Shown here: positions 11,171-19,194 of the stretch, piece by piece
How positions within the stretch are numbered: the stretch's first letter is position 1
Layout: every line of letters starts with the position of its first letter
Assembly (NCBI RefSeq): GCF_019352895.1
Contig: NZ_JAAAFX010000009.1
Coordinates: forward strand, 948,764 to 1,012,763
Direction: 5' to 3'
Length of the DNA: 64,000 nucleotides
DNA from: Variovorax boronicumulans
GTDB lineage: Bacteria; Pseudomonadota; Gammaproteobacteria; Burkholderiales; Burkholderiaceae_C
Made by a program: the position numbers and the translations under genes
The notes under the pieces: generated by a model
Told to the model about the DNA's origin: nothing
The model's input: only the letters and a program-made list of their open reading frames with translations
The model's database searches: none

Positions 11171-11827
11171 ATGAGACTGATTTTGTTGGGCGCCCCCGGC
11201 GCAGGTAAAGGCACGCAAGCCGCTTTCATCTGCCGCAAATACAACATTCCGCAAATCTCCACCGGCGACATGCTGCGCGCCGCCGTGAAGGCCGGCACGC
11301 CGCTGGGCCTGCAGGCCAAGGCCGTGATGGACGCAGGCGCGCTGGTCAGCGACGACCTGATCATCAACCTGGTGAAGGAGCGCATCGCGCTGCCCGATTG
11401 CGCCAGCGGTTTCCTGTTCGACGGCTTCCCGCGCACCCTGCCGCAGGCCGATGCCATGCGCGCGGCCGGCGTCAAGCTCGACTACGTGCTCGAGATCGAC
11501 GTGCCCTTTGGCGACATCATCGAGCGCATGAGCGGCCGCCGCTCCCATCCCGCCTCGGGCCGCACCTACCACGTCAAGTTCAATCCGCCGAAGGCCGAAG
11601 GCAAGGACGATGCGACCGGCGAGGAACTGATCCAGCGCGAAGACGACAAGGAAGAGACCGTGCGCAAGCGGCTCGACGTCTACAGCCAGCAGACCCGTCC
11701 GCTGGTCGACTACTACGCCGCCTGGGCCAAGGCCGAGCCGGCACTTGCGCCCAAGTACCGCGCCATCAGCGGCGTCGGCACGGTCGACGAGATCACCCAG
11801 CGCGCGCTGGCCGCCCTCGGCAACTGA
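11171..11827 (+). CDS. adk: Adenylate kinase
   Basis: A 218-residue long-form adenylate kinase (ATP + AMP = 2 ADP). The P-loop GAPGAGKGT is at residues 7-15, the AMP site STGDMLR follows, DGFPRTLPQA is at about 81-90, and the LID domain (about 122-160) has no zinc cysteines. Start ATG at 11171 preceded by CCGAGGACACC. A 124-bp gap after kdsB suggests an additional own promoter. It ends 30 bp from the convergent asparaginase gene, with no obvious terminator between them. Confidence 0.97.
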   Translation: MRLILLGAPGAGKGTQAAFICRKYNIPQISTGDMLRAAVKAGTPLGLQAKAVMDAGALVSDDLIINLVKERIALPDCASGFLFDGFPRTLPQADAMRAAGVKLDYVLEIDVPFGDIIERMSGRRSHPASGRTYHVKFNPPKAEGKDDATGEELIQREDDKEETVRKRLDVYSQQTRPLVDYYAAWAKAEPALAPKYRAISGVGTVDEITQRALAALGN

Positions 11828-11857
11828 TCGGGCAAGGGCTCGATTCGCCGGACGGCG

Positions 11858-12850
11858 TCACGCCCCCGGCATGGCCAGCAGGAGCGCCAGCATCAATGCG
11901 ATGCGCGCCTTCACCGGCGTGAGCGCGCCGGCATCGCGCAGCACGGCCTGCGGGGTGGCGAGAATCCGGCCTTCGCAGCAACGCGTGGCACGCACCACCG
12001 CCACGCCCTCTTCCTGCGCCGTCAAGGCCGCACTCTCCAGTCCCTGATGCAGCGAGCCATTGCCCGTGGCCGCCAGCACCAGGCCCTGCACGGCCTGCGC
12101 AACGCCTGAGCGGCGTTCCTGCAGCAGGGCCTCGACCAGGCGCCCTCCAGCACCAGCGTGGCTGGTGAGGATCTCGACGCGCGGCCAGTCCGCGACATCG
12201 GTCCGCAGCACGCACGCCAACCGCCGGGCCGCCTCGCGGTCGTTGTCCGGCCCGGTGCGAAGCCATCGAACCGCCCCCTCCTCCACGTAGCCCAGCGGGC
12301 CGGCATCGCCCGAAGCGAAGGCGTCGAGCCGGTAGGTGTGAACCTTCTGCACGTCGAAGGCGCCATGCACCGTGCCGGCGCAGACGGCCATCACGCCATG
12401 CGGGCCGGGCGTCGCGGCCACCGCGATCGCATCACGCAGGTTCTGCGGTCCGTCGGGTGCCAACGCGGTGGCCGGGCGCATGGCGCAGGTCAGCACCACG
12501 GGCTTGGTGGGCGCCAGCACCGATTGCAGGAAGAAGGCCGTTTCCTCGAGCGTGTCGGTGCCGTGGGTGATCACCACGCCGGCCACGTCGTCGCGCGCGA
12601 GCCAGTGGCTGCAGCGCGCCGCCAGCGCCTGCCACACCGAGAAGTCCATGTCCTTGCTGTCGAGCTGGGCGACCTGTTCGCTCTTCAGCGTCAGTCCGTC
12701 GGGCAGCGCCAGCTGCTGCACAAGCGCTTCGACCCCGATCTGCCCCGCGACATAACCCAGGTTGTCGCCCGCGGAGGCCGCCTGCCCGGCGATCGTGCCG
12801 CCGGTTCCCAGCACCACCACGCAGGGGCTTGCTTCACTTTTTGTCACCAT
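11858..12850 (-). CDS. L-asparaginase-type amidohydrolase
   Basis: A 330-residue enzyme of the bacterial asparaginase/glutaminase fold. The first catalytic threonine lies in TGGTI (residues 16-20); the second motif THGTDTLEET (95-104) carries the Thr-Asp pair, and a lysine in the FDVQK segment probably completes the triad. It hydrolyses asparagine to aspartate and ammonia. No signal peptide is seen, so a cytoplasmic location is likely. ATG at 12848-12850 (MVTKSEASPC). Its start faces lexA across 72 bp that contain two LexA operators, so SOS control of this gene is possible. The exact subtype is not resolved. Confidence 0.88.
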   Translation of the reverse strand: MVTKSEASPCVVVLGTGGTIAGQAASAGDNLGYVAGQIGVEALVQQLALPDGLTLKSEQVAQLDSKDMDFSVWQALAARCSHWLARDDVAGVVITHGTDTLEETAFFLQSVLAPTKPVVLTCAMRPATALAPDGPQNLRDAIAVAATPGPHGVMAVCAGTVHGAFDVQKVHTYRLDAFASGDAGPLGYVEEGAVRWLRTGPDNDREAARRLACVLRTDVADWPRVEILTSHAGAGGRLVEALLQERRSGVAQAVQGLVLAATGNGSLHQGLESAALTAQEEGVAVVRATRCCEGRILATPQAVLRDAGALTPVKARIALMLALLLAMPGA

Positions 12851-12870
12851 GGCTTGCAAAGTCCAGAAAA

Positions 12871-12886
12871 CTGTTTAAAAATACAG
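12871..12886. promoter_or_regulatory. LexA operator (SOS box) 1
   Basis: CTGTTTAAAAATACAG is a perfect CTG-N10-CAG SOS box with an A/T-only core apart from one C. It sits 36 bp before the lexA ATG and 20 bp before the divergent asparaginase ATG. LexA autoregulation through such sites is established in related bacteria. Confidence 0.88.
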
Positions 12887-12889
12887 GCA

Positions 12890-12905
12890 CTGGATATACA
12901 GACAG
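12890..12905. promoter_or_regulatory. LexA operator (SOS box) 2
   Basis: CTGGATATACAGACAG also fits CTG-N10-CAG and lies 19 bp (about two helical turns) from box 1, so two LexA dimers could bind on the same face. The core is less canonical than that of box 1. Confidence 0.7.
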
Positions 12906-12922
12906 TACCAAGGAGATTCACC

Positions 12923-13597
12923 ATGCAGTTCGCCGCCAAGCTTACCGCCCGTCAGCAGCAGATTCTGGACCTGATCCGCGCCACCATCGCCCGGACCGGG
13001 GCGCCGCCGACGCGCGCCGAAATCGCGACCGAACTCGGTTTCAAATCCGCCAATGCCGCCGAGGAGCACCTGCAGGCCCTGGCGCGCAAGGGCGCGATCG
13101 AACTGCTCAGCGGCACGTCGCGCGGCATCCGGCTCAAGGGCGATGCGCTGCGCTCGCTCAACCAGTCCCGCGACAACCAGTTCTCGCTGTCCCTGCCGGG
13201 CATGGCGCAACTGGCCCTGCCTTTGGTCGGCCGCGTGGCTGCCGGCTCGCCGATCCTGGCCCAGGAACATGTGGACCAGACCTACTACGTCGAGAACACC
13301 CTGTTCCAGCACCAGCCCGACTACCTGCTCAAGGTGCGCGGCATGTCGATGCGCGACGCCGGCATCATGGACGGCGACCTGCTGGCCGTGCAGTCCACCA
13401 AGGAAGCCCGCAACGGCCAGATCATCGTGGCCCGGCTCGGCGACGAGGTCACCGTGAAGCGGCTCAAGCGCAACAAGCTGGTGATCGAGCTGCATGCCGA
13501 GAACCCCGACTACCCCACCATCGTGGTTCAACCCGGCGAGCCCTTCGAGATCGAAGGCCTGGCCGTCGGGCTCATCCGCAACACGATGCTGATGTAG
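12923..13597 (+). CDS. lexA: LexA SOS repressor
   Basis: A 224-residue repressor. The N-terminal winged helix-turn-helix spans about residues 1-70 (PPTRAEIATELGFKSANAAEEHL). Self-cleavage occurs at Ala107-Gly108 in GRVAAGSP. The catalytic pair is Ser142 (GMSMRD) and Lys179 (DEVTVKRL). RecA filaments trigger cleavage and derepress DNA repair genes. ATG at 12923 with AAGGAG at 12910-12915. Two LexA boxes precede it. The gene is about 20 residues longer than E. coli LexA (202 aa), as in other betaproteobacteria. Confidence 0.97.
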   Translation: MQFAAKLTARQQQILDLIRATIARTGAPPTRAEIATELGFKSANAAEEHLQALARKGAIELLSGTSRGIRLKGDALRSLNQSRDNQFSLSLPGMAQLALPLVGRVAAGSPILAQEHVDQTYYVENTLFQHQPDYLLKVRGMSMRDAGIMDGDLLAVQSTKEARNGQIIVARLGDEVTVKRLKRNKLVIELHAENPDYPTIVVQPGEPFEIEGLAVGLIRNTMLM

Positions 13598-13624
13598 TTT
13601 TTTCAAACACATCCAAGACAAACG

Positions 13625-13674
13625 GCTGCGACAGGTGGCGGGCGTATGGCGAGAGGCCATCACCCTGTCGCAGC
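13625..13674 (+). other. Nested stem-loop after lexA
   Basis: GCTGCGACAGG (13625-13635) pairs perfectly with CCTGTCGCAGC (13664-13674). The 28-base loop contains a second perfect 5-bp hairpin ATGGC/GCCAT (13646-13650 with 13656-13660). No T tract follows. It could weaken transcription past lexA or structure the leader of the next gene. Confidence 0.5.
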
Positions 13675-13724
13675 TGGATCGACGCAATCCTGCCTGTGTT
13701 CAACCTCTGACTTCTGGAGTTCGC

Positions 13725-14087
13725 ATGGGATTCGTTTTACTCACTTTCGTGGATCTGCTCTCGCCGCTGCAATCGCTGGCTGCCCGCTGGATGCCGGCGC
13801 AACGTGCACGCCGCAGTGGCGGCATTGACCTTCACTCGGACCTGCGCTATGTGGCGGTACGGCCCTCGTGCGCGGCACAGGCCAACGAAGCGCCGCACAC
13901 GGCGACCGGCACGTCGCGCGTCACGCGTCCGCTGCGCGTGGTGCGCACGGTCGACGCGCAGCAGCCGGGCCGCCGCGCCGGGCGTGTGGTGATCTCGGGT
14001 CGTCTGGCCGATGTCTGCGCCGAACTCGACCGCCTGGCCGCACTCGAGGCCGCAGAGAACATGCACAAGCCGCACGCACTGCACTGA
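13725..14087 (+). CDS. Conserved small protein of unknown function downstream of lexA
   Basis: A 120-residue basic protein I do not recognise. The N-terminus MGFVLLTFVDLLSPLQSLAARW is hydrophobic to amphipathic; the middle is Arg/Ala-rich. The C-terminal half (RPLRVVRTVDAQ, then RRAGRVVISGRLADVCAELDRLAALEA) looks like a compact ordered domain with a predicted amphipathic helix. The ATG at 13725 is supported by CTGGAG just upstream. It follows lexA by 127 bp that contain a stem-loop. The position suggests possible co-expression with the SOS repressor, but there is no sequence evidence of a repair function and no SulA similarity that I can see. Confidence 0.7.
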   Translation: MGFVLLTFVDLLSPLQSLAARWMPAQRARRSGGIDLHSDLRYVAVRPSCAAQANEAPHTATGTSRVTRPLRVVRTVDAQQPGRRAGRVVISGRLADVCAELDRLAALEAAENMHKPHALH

Positions 14088-14210
14088 GCCCCACGACAGT
14101 GGGACAGGGGCCTTCGGCGCGCAGCGCCACGCCCCTGTGCATTCCGTTACGGGTCGTCGATGTCATGGCATGCGCGTGCTTTCGGATGACGCGAGGCACA
14201 ATGGCACGCC

Positions 14211-15218
14211 ATGAACATTGTGATTCTTGACGACTACCAGGATGCGGTGCGCAAACTGCAATGCGCGGCCAAACTCGATGCCTACGCGGCGAAGGTCTAC
14301 ACGAACACAGTCAGGGGCGTCGGCCAACTGTCGGTGCGGCTCAAGGATGCCGACGTGATCGTGTTGATCCGCGAGCGCACCCAGATCTCCAGGCAACTGA
14401 TCGAGAAGCTGCCCAAGCTCAAACTGATCTCGCAGACCGGCCGCGTGGGCAGCCACATCGACGTCGGCGCGTGCACCGAGCAGGGCGTGGCCGTGGCCGA
14501 AGGCAGCGGCTCACCGCTGGCACCGGCCGAATTGACCTGGGCCCTGATCATGGCGGCGATGCGCCGCCTGCCCCAGTACATCAGCAACCTCAAGCACGGG
14601 GCCTGGCAGCAGGCAGGGCTCAAGTCGGCCTCCATGCCGGCCAACTTCGGGCTGGGCTCGGTGCTCAAGGGCAAGACGCTCTGCATCTGGGGCTATGGGC
14701 GCATCGGCCGCATGGTCGCGCGCTATGGGCAGGCTTTCGGCATGCAGGTGCTGATCTGGGGCCGCGAACAGAGCCGCAGCCAGGCCCGTTCGGACGGCTT
14801 TCAGGTCGCCGCCAGCCGGGAGGCCTTCTTCGCGGCCGCCGACGTGCTGACCATCCACTTGCGGCTCAACGACGAGACCCGCGGCATTCTGACGCTGGAG
14901 GACCTGTCGCGCATGAAGCCGACGGCCCTGTTCGTCAACACCTCGCGCGCCGAACTGGTCGAACCCGATGCCCTGCTGGCAGCCCTGAACCGCGGGCGGC
15001 CCGGCATGGCCGCCATCGACGTGTTCGAGAGCGAACCGCCGCTGCAGGGCCATGCCCTGTTGCGCCTCGAGAACTGCATCTGCACGCCGCACATCGGCTA
15101 TGTCGAGCAGGACAGCTACGAGCAGTACTTCGGGCAGGCCTTCGACAACGTCGTGAGCTTCATTCGCGGCAACCCCACGAACATCGTGAACCCGGGCGCG
15201 CTGCAGGTCAGACGCTGA
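14211..15218 (+). CDS. D-2-hydroxyacid dehydrogenase family protein
   Basis: A 335-residue NAD-dependent oxidoreductase of the D-isomer 2-hydroxyacid dehydrogenase family. The substrate-binding part includes LKLISQTGRVGSHID (about 70-84). The Rossmann motif GYGRIG is at 161-166. The catalytic Arg lies in LFVNTSRAELVE, and the catalytic His in TPHIGYVEQDSYEQYF. Substrate is unknown; members include glycerate, phosphoglycerate and glyoxylate/hydroxypyruvate reductases. It is a stand-alone gene between a small unknown gene and the convergent fimV-like gene, so context gives no substrate. Confidence 0.88.
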   Translation: MNIVILDDYQDAVRKLQCAAKLDAYAAKVYTNTVRGVGQLSVRLKDADVIVLIRERTQISRQLIEKLPKLKLISQTGRVGSHIDVGACTEQGVAVAEGSGSPLAPAELTWALIMAAMRRLPQYISNLKHGAWQQAGLKSASMPANFGLGSVLKGKTLCIWGYGRIGRMVARYGQAFGMQVLIWGREQSRSQARSDGFQVAASREAFFAAADVLTIHLRLNDETRGILTLEDLSRMKPTALFVNTSRAELVEPDALLAALNRGRPGMAAIDVFESEPPLQGHALLRLENCICTPHIGYVEQDSYEQYFGQAFDNVVSFIRGNPTNIVNPGALQVRR

Positions 15219-15272
15219 CGTGCCGCGGAGGGAGCGCCACGCTGGCGCGCCCTTCGTGCCTGATTCCGCCCT

Positions 15273-17561
15273 TCACTTGCGCCGCTTGGGCTTGGGCGCG
15301 ATCTCGGCTTCGGTGGCCGGATCGAAAAGCTGCAGGTCCAGCGGCGGGGGCGCGGGCGTTTCGATGTCGAACGACAGCCAATCGGATGGCGCCGGCGTCG
15401 GCCGCTGTGACGCGTCCGCAGGCTCCAGCCCGGCCGGCGTCGTCGTGGCGAGCAGCGTGGTGTCGAAGTCGATGATGCCGTTGGCCGCCTCGCGCTGCGC
15501 GCGCTCGATGGCGGCGAGTTCCGTGTCGTGCGCCATGCCCGCGTCGAGCGGGCCGTAGATCGATGGCAGCGATGCGCCCGGCACCGTGACCGCCGCATCG
15601 TCGCGCAGCACATCCGGCTGCGTATCCTGCATCTCCTGACGCGCCTGCAGATCGACCGCCAGCATCCTCGACTCCAGTGCGGCATCGTGCGTGTCCAGAA
15701 AGGACAGCGGCGTCACGGGCGTCGGCGGCGCACTGTGGGGGTCGATCACCTCCTTGGCCACCGAATACAGCAGCAGCAGTTCGCGATAGGCCGCCAGATC
15801 GAAACTCTCGTCGCTGCCGCGGGCGCCCGGCTTGCGGAACACCAGTTCCTCGATCAGGCCCAGCGTGCCCGGCCCCGGCCATTGGGCCTCGATGCGCGTG
15901 AGGGCGTCACGGTAGTGCTCGAGGCCGTTGCCCACCTCGGCGAACTGCTCGAAGGCCGGGACTTCGGCATTGAAGGCGCGCTCGAATTCGCTGGCCACCC
16001 GTGCATAGTCGTCGCGACGCTCCAGCGAGTGGAAGATGCGCAGCAGGTCCAGGTAGGCCAGCGCGCTGGTCTCCGGGTTGTCGGCAATGTGCTCGCTGAG
16101 CACCGCGATGGCCTGGTCGTGCTGACCCAGCGAGACGAAGAAGTCCGACTGCTGCTGCACATCAAAGAGTTCCTCGGTGTTGACATAGCGTGCCGGCATG
16201 TCGGCCTCGTCCAGCGACTGCGGCACCGTGTCGTCGAAATGCCCGTGGTGCACCACGGGCTCGGCGCTCAATGCACTCACAGCGCTCGACGAAGACAGGA
16301 CGACCGGCCGCGGATCGGCATCGATGCCGCCGTACACGGCACTCGCGACAGGAGGCTCGATCGCCTCGGGCGCGATGCTGCTCGGTCCGCCGTCGTCCTT
16401 GAGTGGCGCGTCGCCCCACCATGCGGGTCGATCGCCACCGTTGCGCACCAGGCGCCACAGCAGGGCCAGCGCGATGAGCGCGAGCAGCAACAACAGGACC
16501 AGCAGGTAGACCAGCGGATTGGCATAGCGGCTGTCGCGCGACTCGGCCAGTTCGCTGCGCATCTCCATCAGCATGCGCTGGTTCTGGGCGCTTTGCTCAC
16601 GCAACGCCTTGAGTGTCGCTTCGAGGGATTGCAGGCGCTCGTGGGCACGCTGCAGTTCCTCGGTCTGCGCGGTGGCCGCGGCAACCTCTGATGCTGCAGG
16701 GGCCGAGGCGCCCTGGGCCGGCGACGGCGCGGCCGCCGAAGCGCCCGTGACCGGCGCGGACGCGGCGGCTGCGGGATTGCGCAACGACGCCGAATCCACC
16801 CCTTCGAGTTGCAGTCGCGCACCGCTGGCCGGGGCCTGAGGTGCCTGTGCGGCGGCGGACGGAACGGCAGGTGCGGCCGATGCGACCACGGGCGGCTTGG
16901 CCGACGCCACGGCGCGGCGCGGCGCGGCGGCCCGCTGCACCGGCCGACGGGCTTCGCCGGCGTCCGCAGCGCGATTGCGCACGGTCGCCGGTCGCGGTGC
17001 CGGCGAACGGACGCGCTCGCGGGGCGTTGGCGCCGGCAGCGCTGCAGCACCGTTGTCCGCATCGCTTGCCGAGGCGGAAGAGGAGGAAGACACGCCGCTG
17101 CGCGTGCCACCGAAAGGCTCGCTGCGGGCACTGACGGAGGGAAGCGCGCGCGCCGCGGCCGCGTCCGGCCCACCCACCACGCCCACATCGGAGGGCATGT
17201 CGGCCAGCATCACGTACTGGCGCGACGAGTTCATCGCGCAGCCGGCGCGAACGGTCAGTTGCAACACCGGCTCGTCGACGGGCACGCTCGAGCGCACGTG
17301 CAGGCGCACGGTGTTCGGCGTCGCACCCGCGCCTACAGATACAGTCACGCGTCGATCATCGACGCGCGTGCTGCCATGCATGAGTTCGGCTTCCGCGCAC
17401 AGCGCGTCCCGGCTCTCGCCTTCTGCCAGCGACACCGGGATCACGACGTCGAACGGACGGCCGACCCAGGCCACCCCCTGCGGCTGGCCCAGCGTCAGTG
17501 CGACAGATGGCAGGGCAAAGCCGAGTAAAAACAGGGGCGCCGCGAGTTTGTGGAAGTGCAA
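15273..17561 (-). CDS. FimV-like envelope protein
   Basis: About 762 residues. A signal peptide (HFHKLAAPLFLLGFALPSVAL) is followed by the FimV N-terminal domain (LGQPQGVAWVGRPFDVVIPV). After that come a long Ala/Pro/Ser-rich linker, a coiled-coil stretch with QTEELQRAHERLQSLEATLK, a single transmembrane helix (PLVYLLVLLLLLALIALALLW) and an acidic cytoplasmic part with TPR-like helices (ELFDVQQQSDFFVSLGQHDQ). This layout matches FimV/HubP polar organisers, which act on pili and pole assembly in Pseudomonas. No LysM domain is evident. The start is uncertain: I use the TTG at 17559-17561; an in-frame ATG at 17619-17621 would leave only 22 bp to the divergent gene. Confidence 0.78.
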   Translation of the reverse strand: MHFHKLAAPLFLLGFALPSVALTLGQPQGVAWVGRPFDVVIPVSLAEGESRDALCAEAELMHGSTRVDDRRVTVSVGAGATPNTVRLHVRSSVPVDEPVLQLTVRAGCAMNSSRQYVMLADMPSDVGVVGGPDAAAARALPSVSARSEPFGGTRSGVSSSSSASASDADNGAAALPAPTPRERVRSPAPRPATVRNRAADAGEARRPVQRAAAPRRAVASAKPPVVASAAPAVPSAAAQAPQAPASGARLQLEGVDSASLRNPAAAASAPVTGASAAAPSPAQGASAPAASEVAAATAQTEELQRAHERLQSLEATLKALREQSAQNQRMLMEMRSELAESRDSRYANPLVYLLVLLLLLALIALALLWRLVRNGGDRPAWWGDAPLKDDGGPSSIAPEAIEPPVASAVYGGIDADPRPVVLSSSSAVSALSAEPVVHHGHFDDTVPQSLDEADMPARYVNTEELFDVQQQSDFFVSLGQHDQAIAVLSEHIADNPETSALAYLDLLRIFHSLERRDDYARVASEFERAFNAEVPAFEQFAEVGNGLEHYRDALTRIEAQWPGPGTLGLIEELVFRKPGARGSDESFDLAAYRELLLLYSVAKEVIDPHSAPPTPVTPLSFLDTHDAALESRMLAVDLQARQEMQDTQPDVLRDDAAVTVPGASLPSIYGPLDAGMAHDTELAAIERAQREAANGIIDFDTTLLATTTPAGLEPADASQRPTPAPSDWLSFDIETPAPPPLDLQLFDPATEAEIAPKPKRRK

Positions 17562-17643
17562 GATGAACCCAGAAGGCAACCTAAAGTAAACACATTTTGA
17601 CACGTTTGTCACGTCACCCATTACACACCGGATATTTATCGAA

Positions 17644-19164
17644 ATGATTGTGAACTATTCCAAAGTGGCCTTGGTCGGCGCCGGCGCCATGGGGCGAGGC
17701 ATCGCCCAGATCGCGGCCCAGGCCGGCAGCACCGTGCTGATCTTCGACAGTTTCGCCGGTGCGGCCGAACGTGGCCGCGGCGCCGTGGTCGCGCAATGGC
17801 AAAAGCTGCACGAGAAGGGAAAATTTGATGCGGCTCAGCTGGCCGCGTTGAGCGAACGGCTGCACGCGGTCGCGTCCTTGAGCGATCTGGCCGGTTGCGA
17901 TCTGGTCATCGAAGCCGTGGTGGAAGACATGGCGGTCAAACGCCAGCTTTTCCATGACCTGGAGGCCGTGGTGGCGCCCTCGGCCACGCTGGCGACCAAC
18001 ACCTCCTCGCTGTCGGTCACGGCGATCGCCGCCGGGCTCGCGCATCCGGAGCGCGTCGCCGGCTTCCACTTCTTCAATCCGGTCCCGTTGATGAAGGTGG
18101 TCGAAGTCGTCGCAGGCTTCAAGACCGATCCGGCCGTCTGCCGGCAACTGGCCGCGTATGCGGTGCAGATGGGCCACAGCGCGGTGCAGGCGCAGGACAC
18201 ACCCGGCTTCATCGTCAACCATGCCGGACGCGGCTTCGGCACCGAGGCGTTGCGCATCGTGGGCGAAGGCGTGGCCGATTTCGCGACGGTCGACCGCATC
18301 CTCAAGGACCAGGCCGGTTTCCGCCTCGGCCCCTTCGAGCTCATGGACCTGACGGCACTGGACGTCTCGCATCCGGTCATGGAATCGATCTATCGGCAGT
18401 ACTACGAGGAACCGCGCTACCGCCCCAGCGTGATCACCGCGCAGCGCCTGGCCGCCGGCGCGCTGGGCCGCAAGACCGGCGAAGGCTTCTACCGCTACGT
18501 GGACGGCGCCGCGCAGGTCGCGCCCGAGCCGGCAGCGCCCACGGTCGACGCACTGCCGCCGGTCTGGGTGTCGCCGCGCGCCGCACGCCGCGCCGAACTG
18601 CTCAAGCTGATCCACACGCTGGGCGCACAGATCGAAACCGGTGCCGCGCCCTCCTCGCAGGCCTTGATCCTGGTGGCGCCGCTGGGCTTCGACGTAACCA
18701 CCGTGGCGGCGGTCGAGCGCCTCGATGCCACGCGCACCGTGGGCATCGACCTGATGATCGACGACGCCGCGACCAAGCGCCGCGTGCTGGCCACCAACCC
18801 CGCGACGCGCATCGACATGCGCGACGCGGCGCACGCGCTGTTCGCGCGCGACGGCAAGGCGGTGAGCGTGATCCGCGACAGCGGCGGCTTCGTGACGCAA
18901 CGCGTGGTCGGCACCATCGTCAACATCGCGACCGACATGTGCCAGCAGCGCGTCTGCTCGCCGGCCGACCTCGAGACGGCGGTGCGCCTGGGCCTGGGCT
19001 ACCCCCGCGGTCCGCTCGCGATGGGCGACCTGTACGGTCCGACCAACATGCTGGAGGTGCTGTTCAACCTGCAGACCGTCTACGGCGACCCGCGCTATCG
19101 CCCGAGCCCGTGGCTGCGCCGGCGCGGCGCGCTGGGCCTGAGCCTGATGCACGAAGAAGAATAG
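17644..19164 (+). CDS. 3-hydroxyacyl-CoA dehydrogenase
   Basis: A 506-residue enzyme of the PaaH/FadB-like type, oxidising 3-hydroxyacyl-CoA to 3-ketoacyl-CoA with NAD+. The Rossmann motif is VGAGAMGRG (11-19). The catalytic part shows ATNTSSLSVTAIA, the FHFFNPVPLMKVVEVV motif and DTPGFIVNHAGR. A second, C-terminal dehydrogenase domain (about 400-490, RVVGTIVNIATDMCQQRV) makes the long form seen in PaaH. It opens a cluster with enoyl-CoA hydratase, a Crp-type regulator, a phosphotransferase and acyl-CoA dehydrogenase. ATG at 17644. Confidence 0.93.
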   Translation: MIVNYSKVALVGAGAMGRGIAQIAAQAGSTVLIFDSFAGAAERGRGAVVAQWQKLHEKGKFDAAQLAALSERLHAVASLSDLAGCDLVIEAVVEDMAVKRQLFHDLEAVVAPSATLATNTSSLSVTAIAAGLAHPERVAGFHFFNPVPLMKVVEVVAGFKTDPAVCRQLAAYAVQMGHSAVQAQDTPGFIVNHAGRGFGTEALRIVGEGVADFATVDRILKDQAGFRLGPFELMDLTALDVSHPVMESIYRQYYEEPRYRPSVITAQRLAAGALGRKTGEGFYRYVDGAAQVAPEPAAPTVDALPPVWVSPRAARRAELLKLIHTLGAQIETGAAPSSQALILVAPLGFDVTTVAAVERLDATRTVGIDLMIDDAATKRRVLATNPATRIDMRDAAHALFARDGKAVSVIRDSGGFVTQRVVGTIVNIATDMCQQRVCSPADLETAVRLGLGYPRGPLAMGDLYGPTNMLEVLFNLQTVYGDPRYRPSPWLRRRGALGLSLMHEEE

Positions 19165-19194
19165 AACAAACACGACACAAGACCAGAGACAGCC

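Noticed and set aside
14103..14143. ACAGGGGC/GCCCCTGT inverted repeat after the small unknown gene as terminator.
   Set aside because: No T tract and a long loop; it may be a weak structure only.
17597..17625. TTGACA followed by ATTACA upstream of 3-hydroxyacyl-CoA dehydrogenase as a promoter.
   Set aside because: The -35 is perfect and spacing is 17 bp, but the -10 matches the consensus at only two positions.
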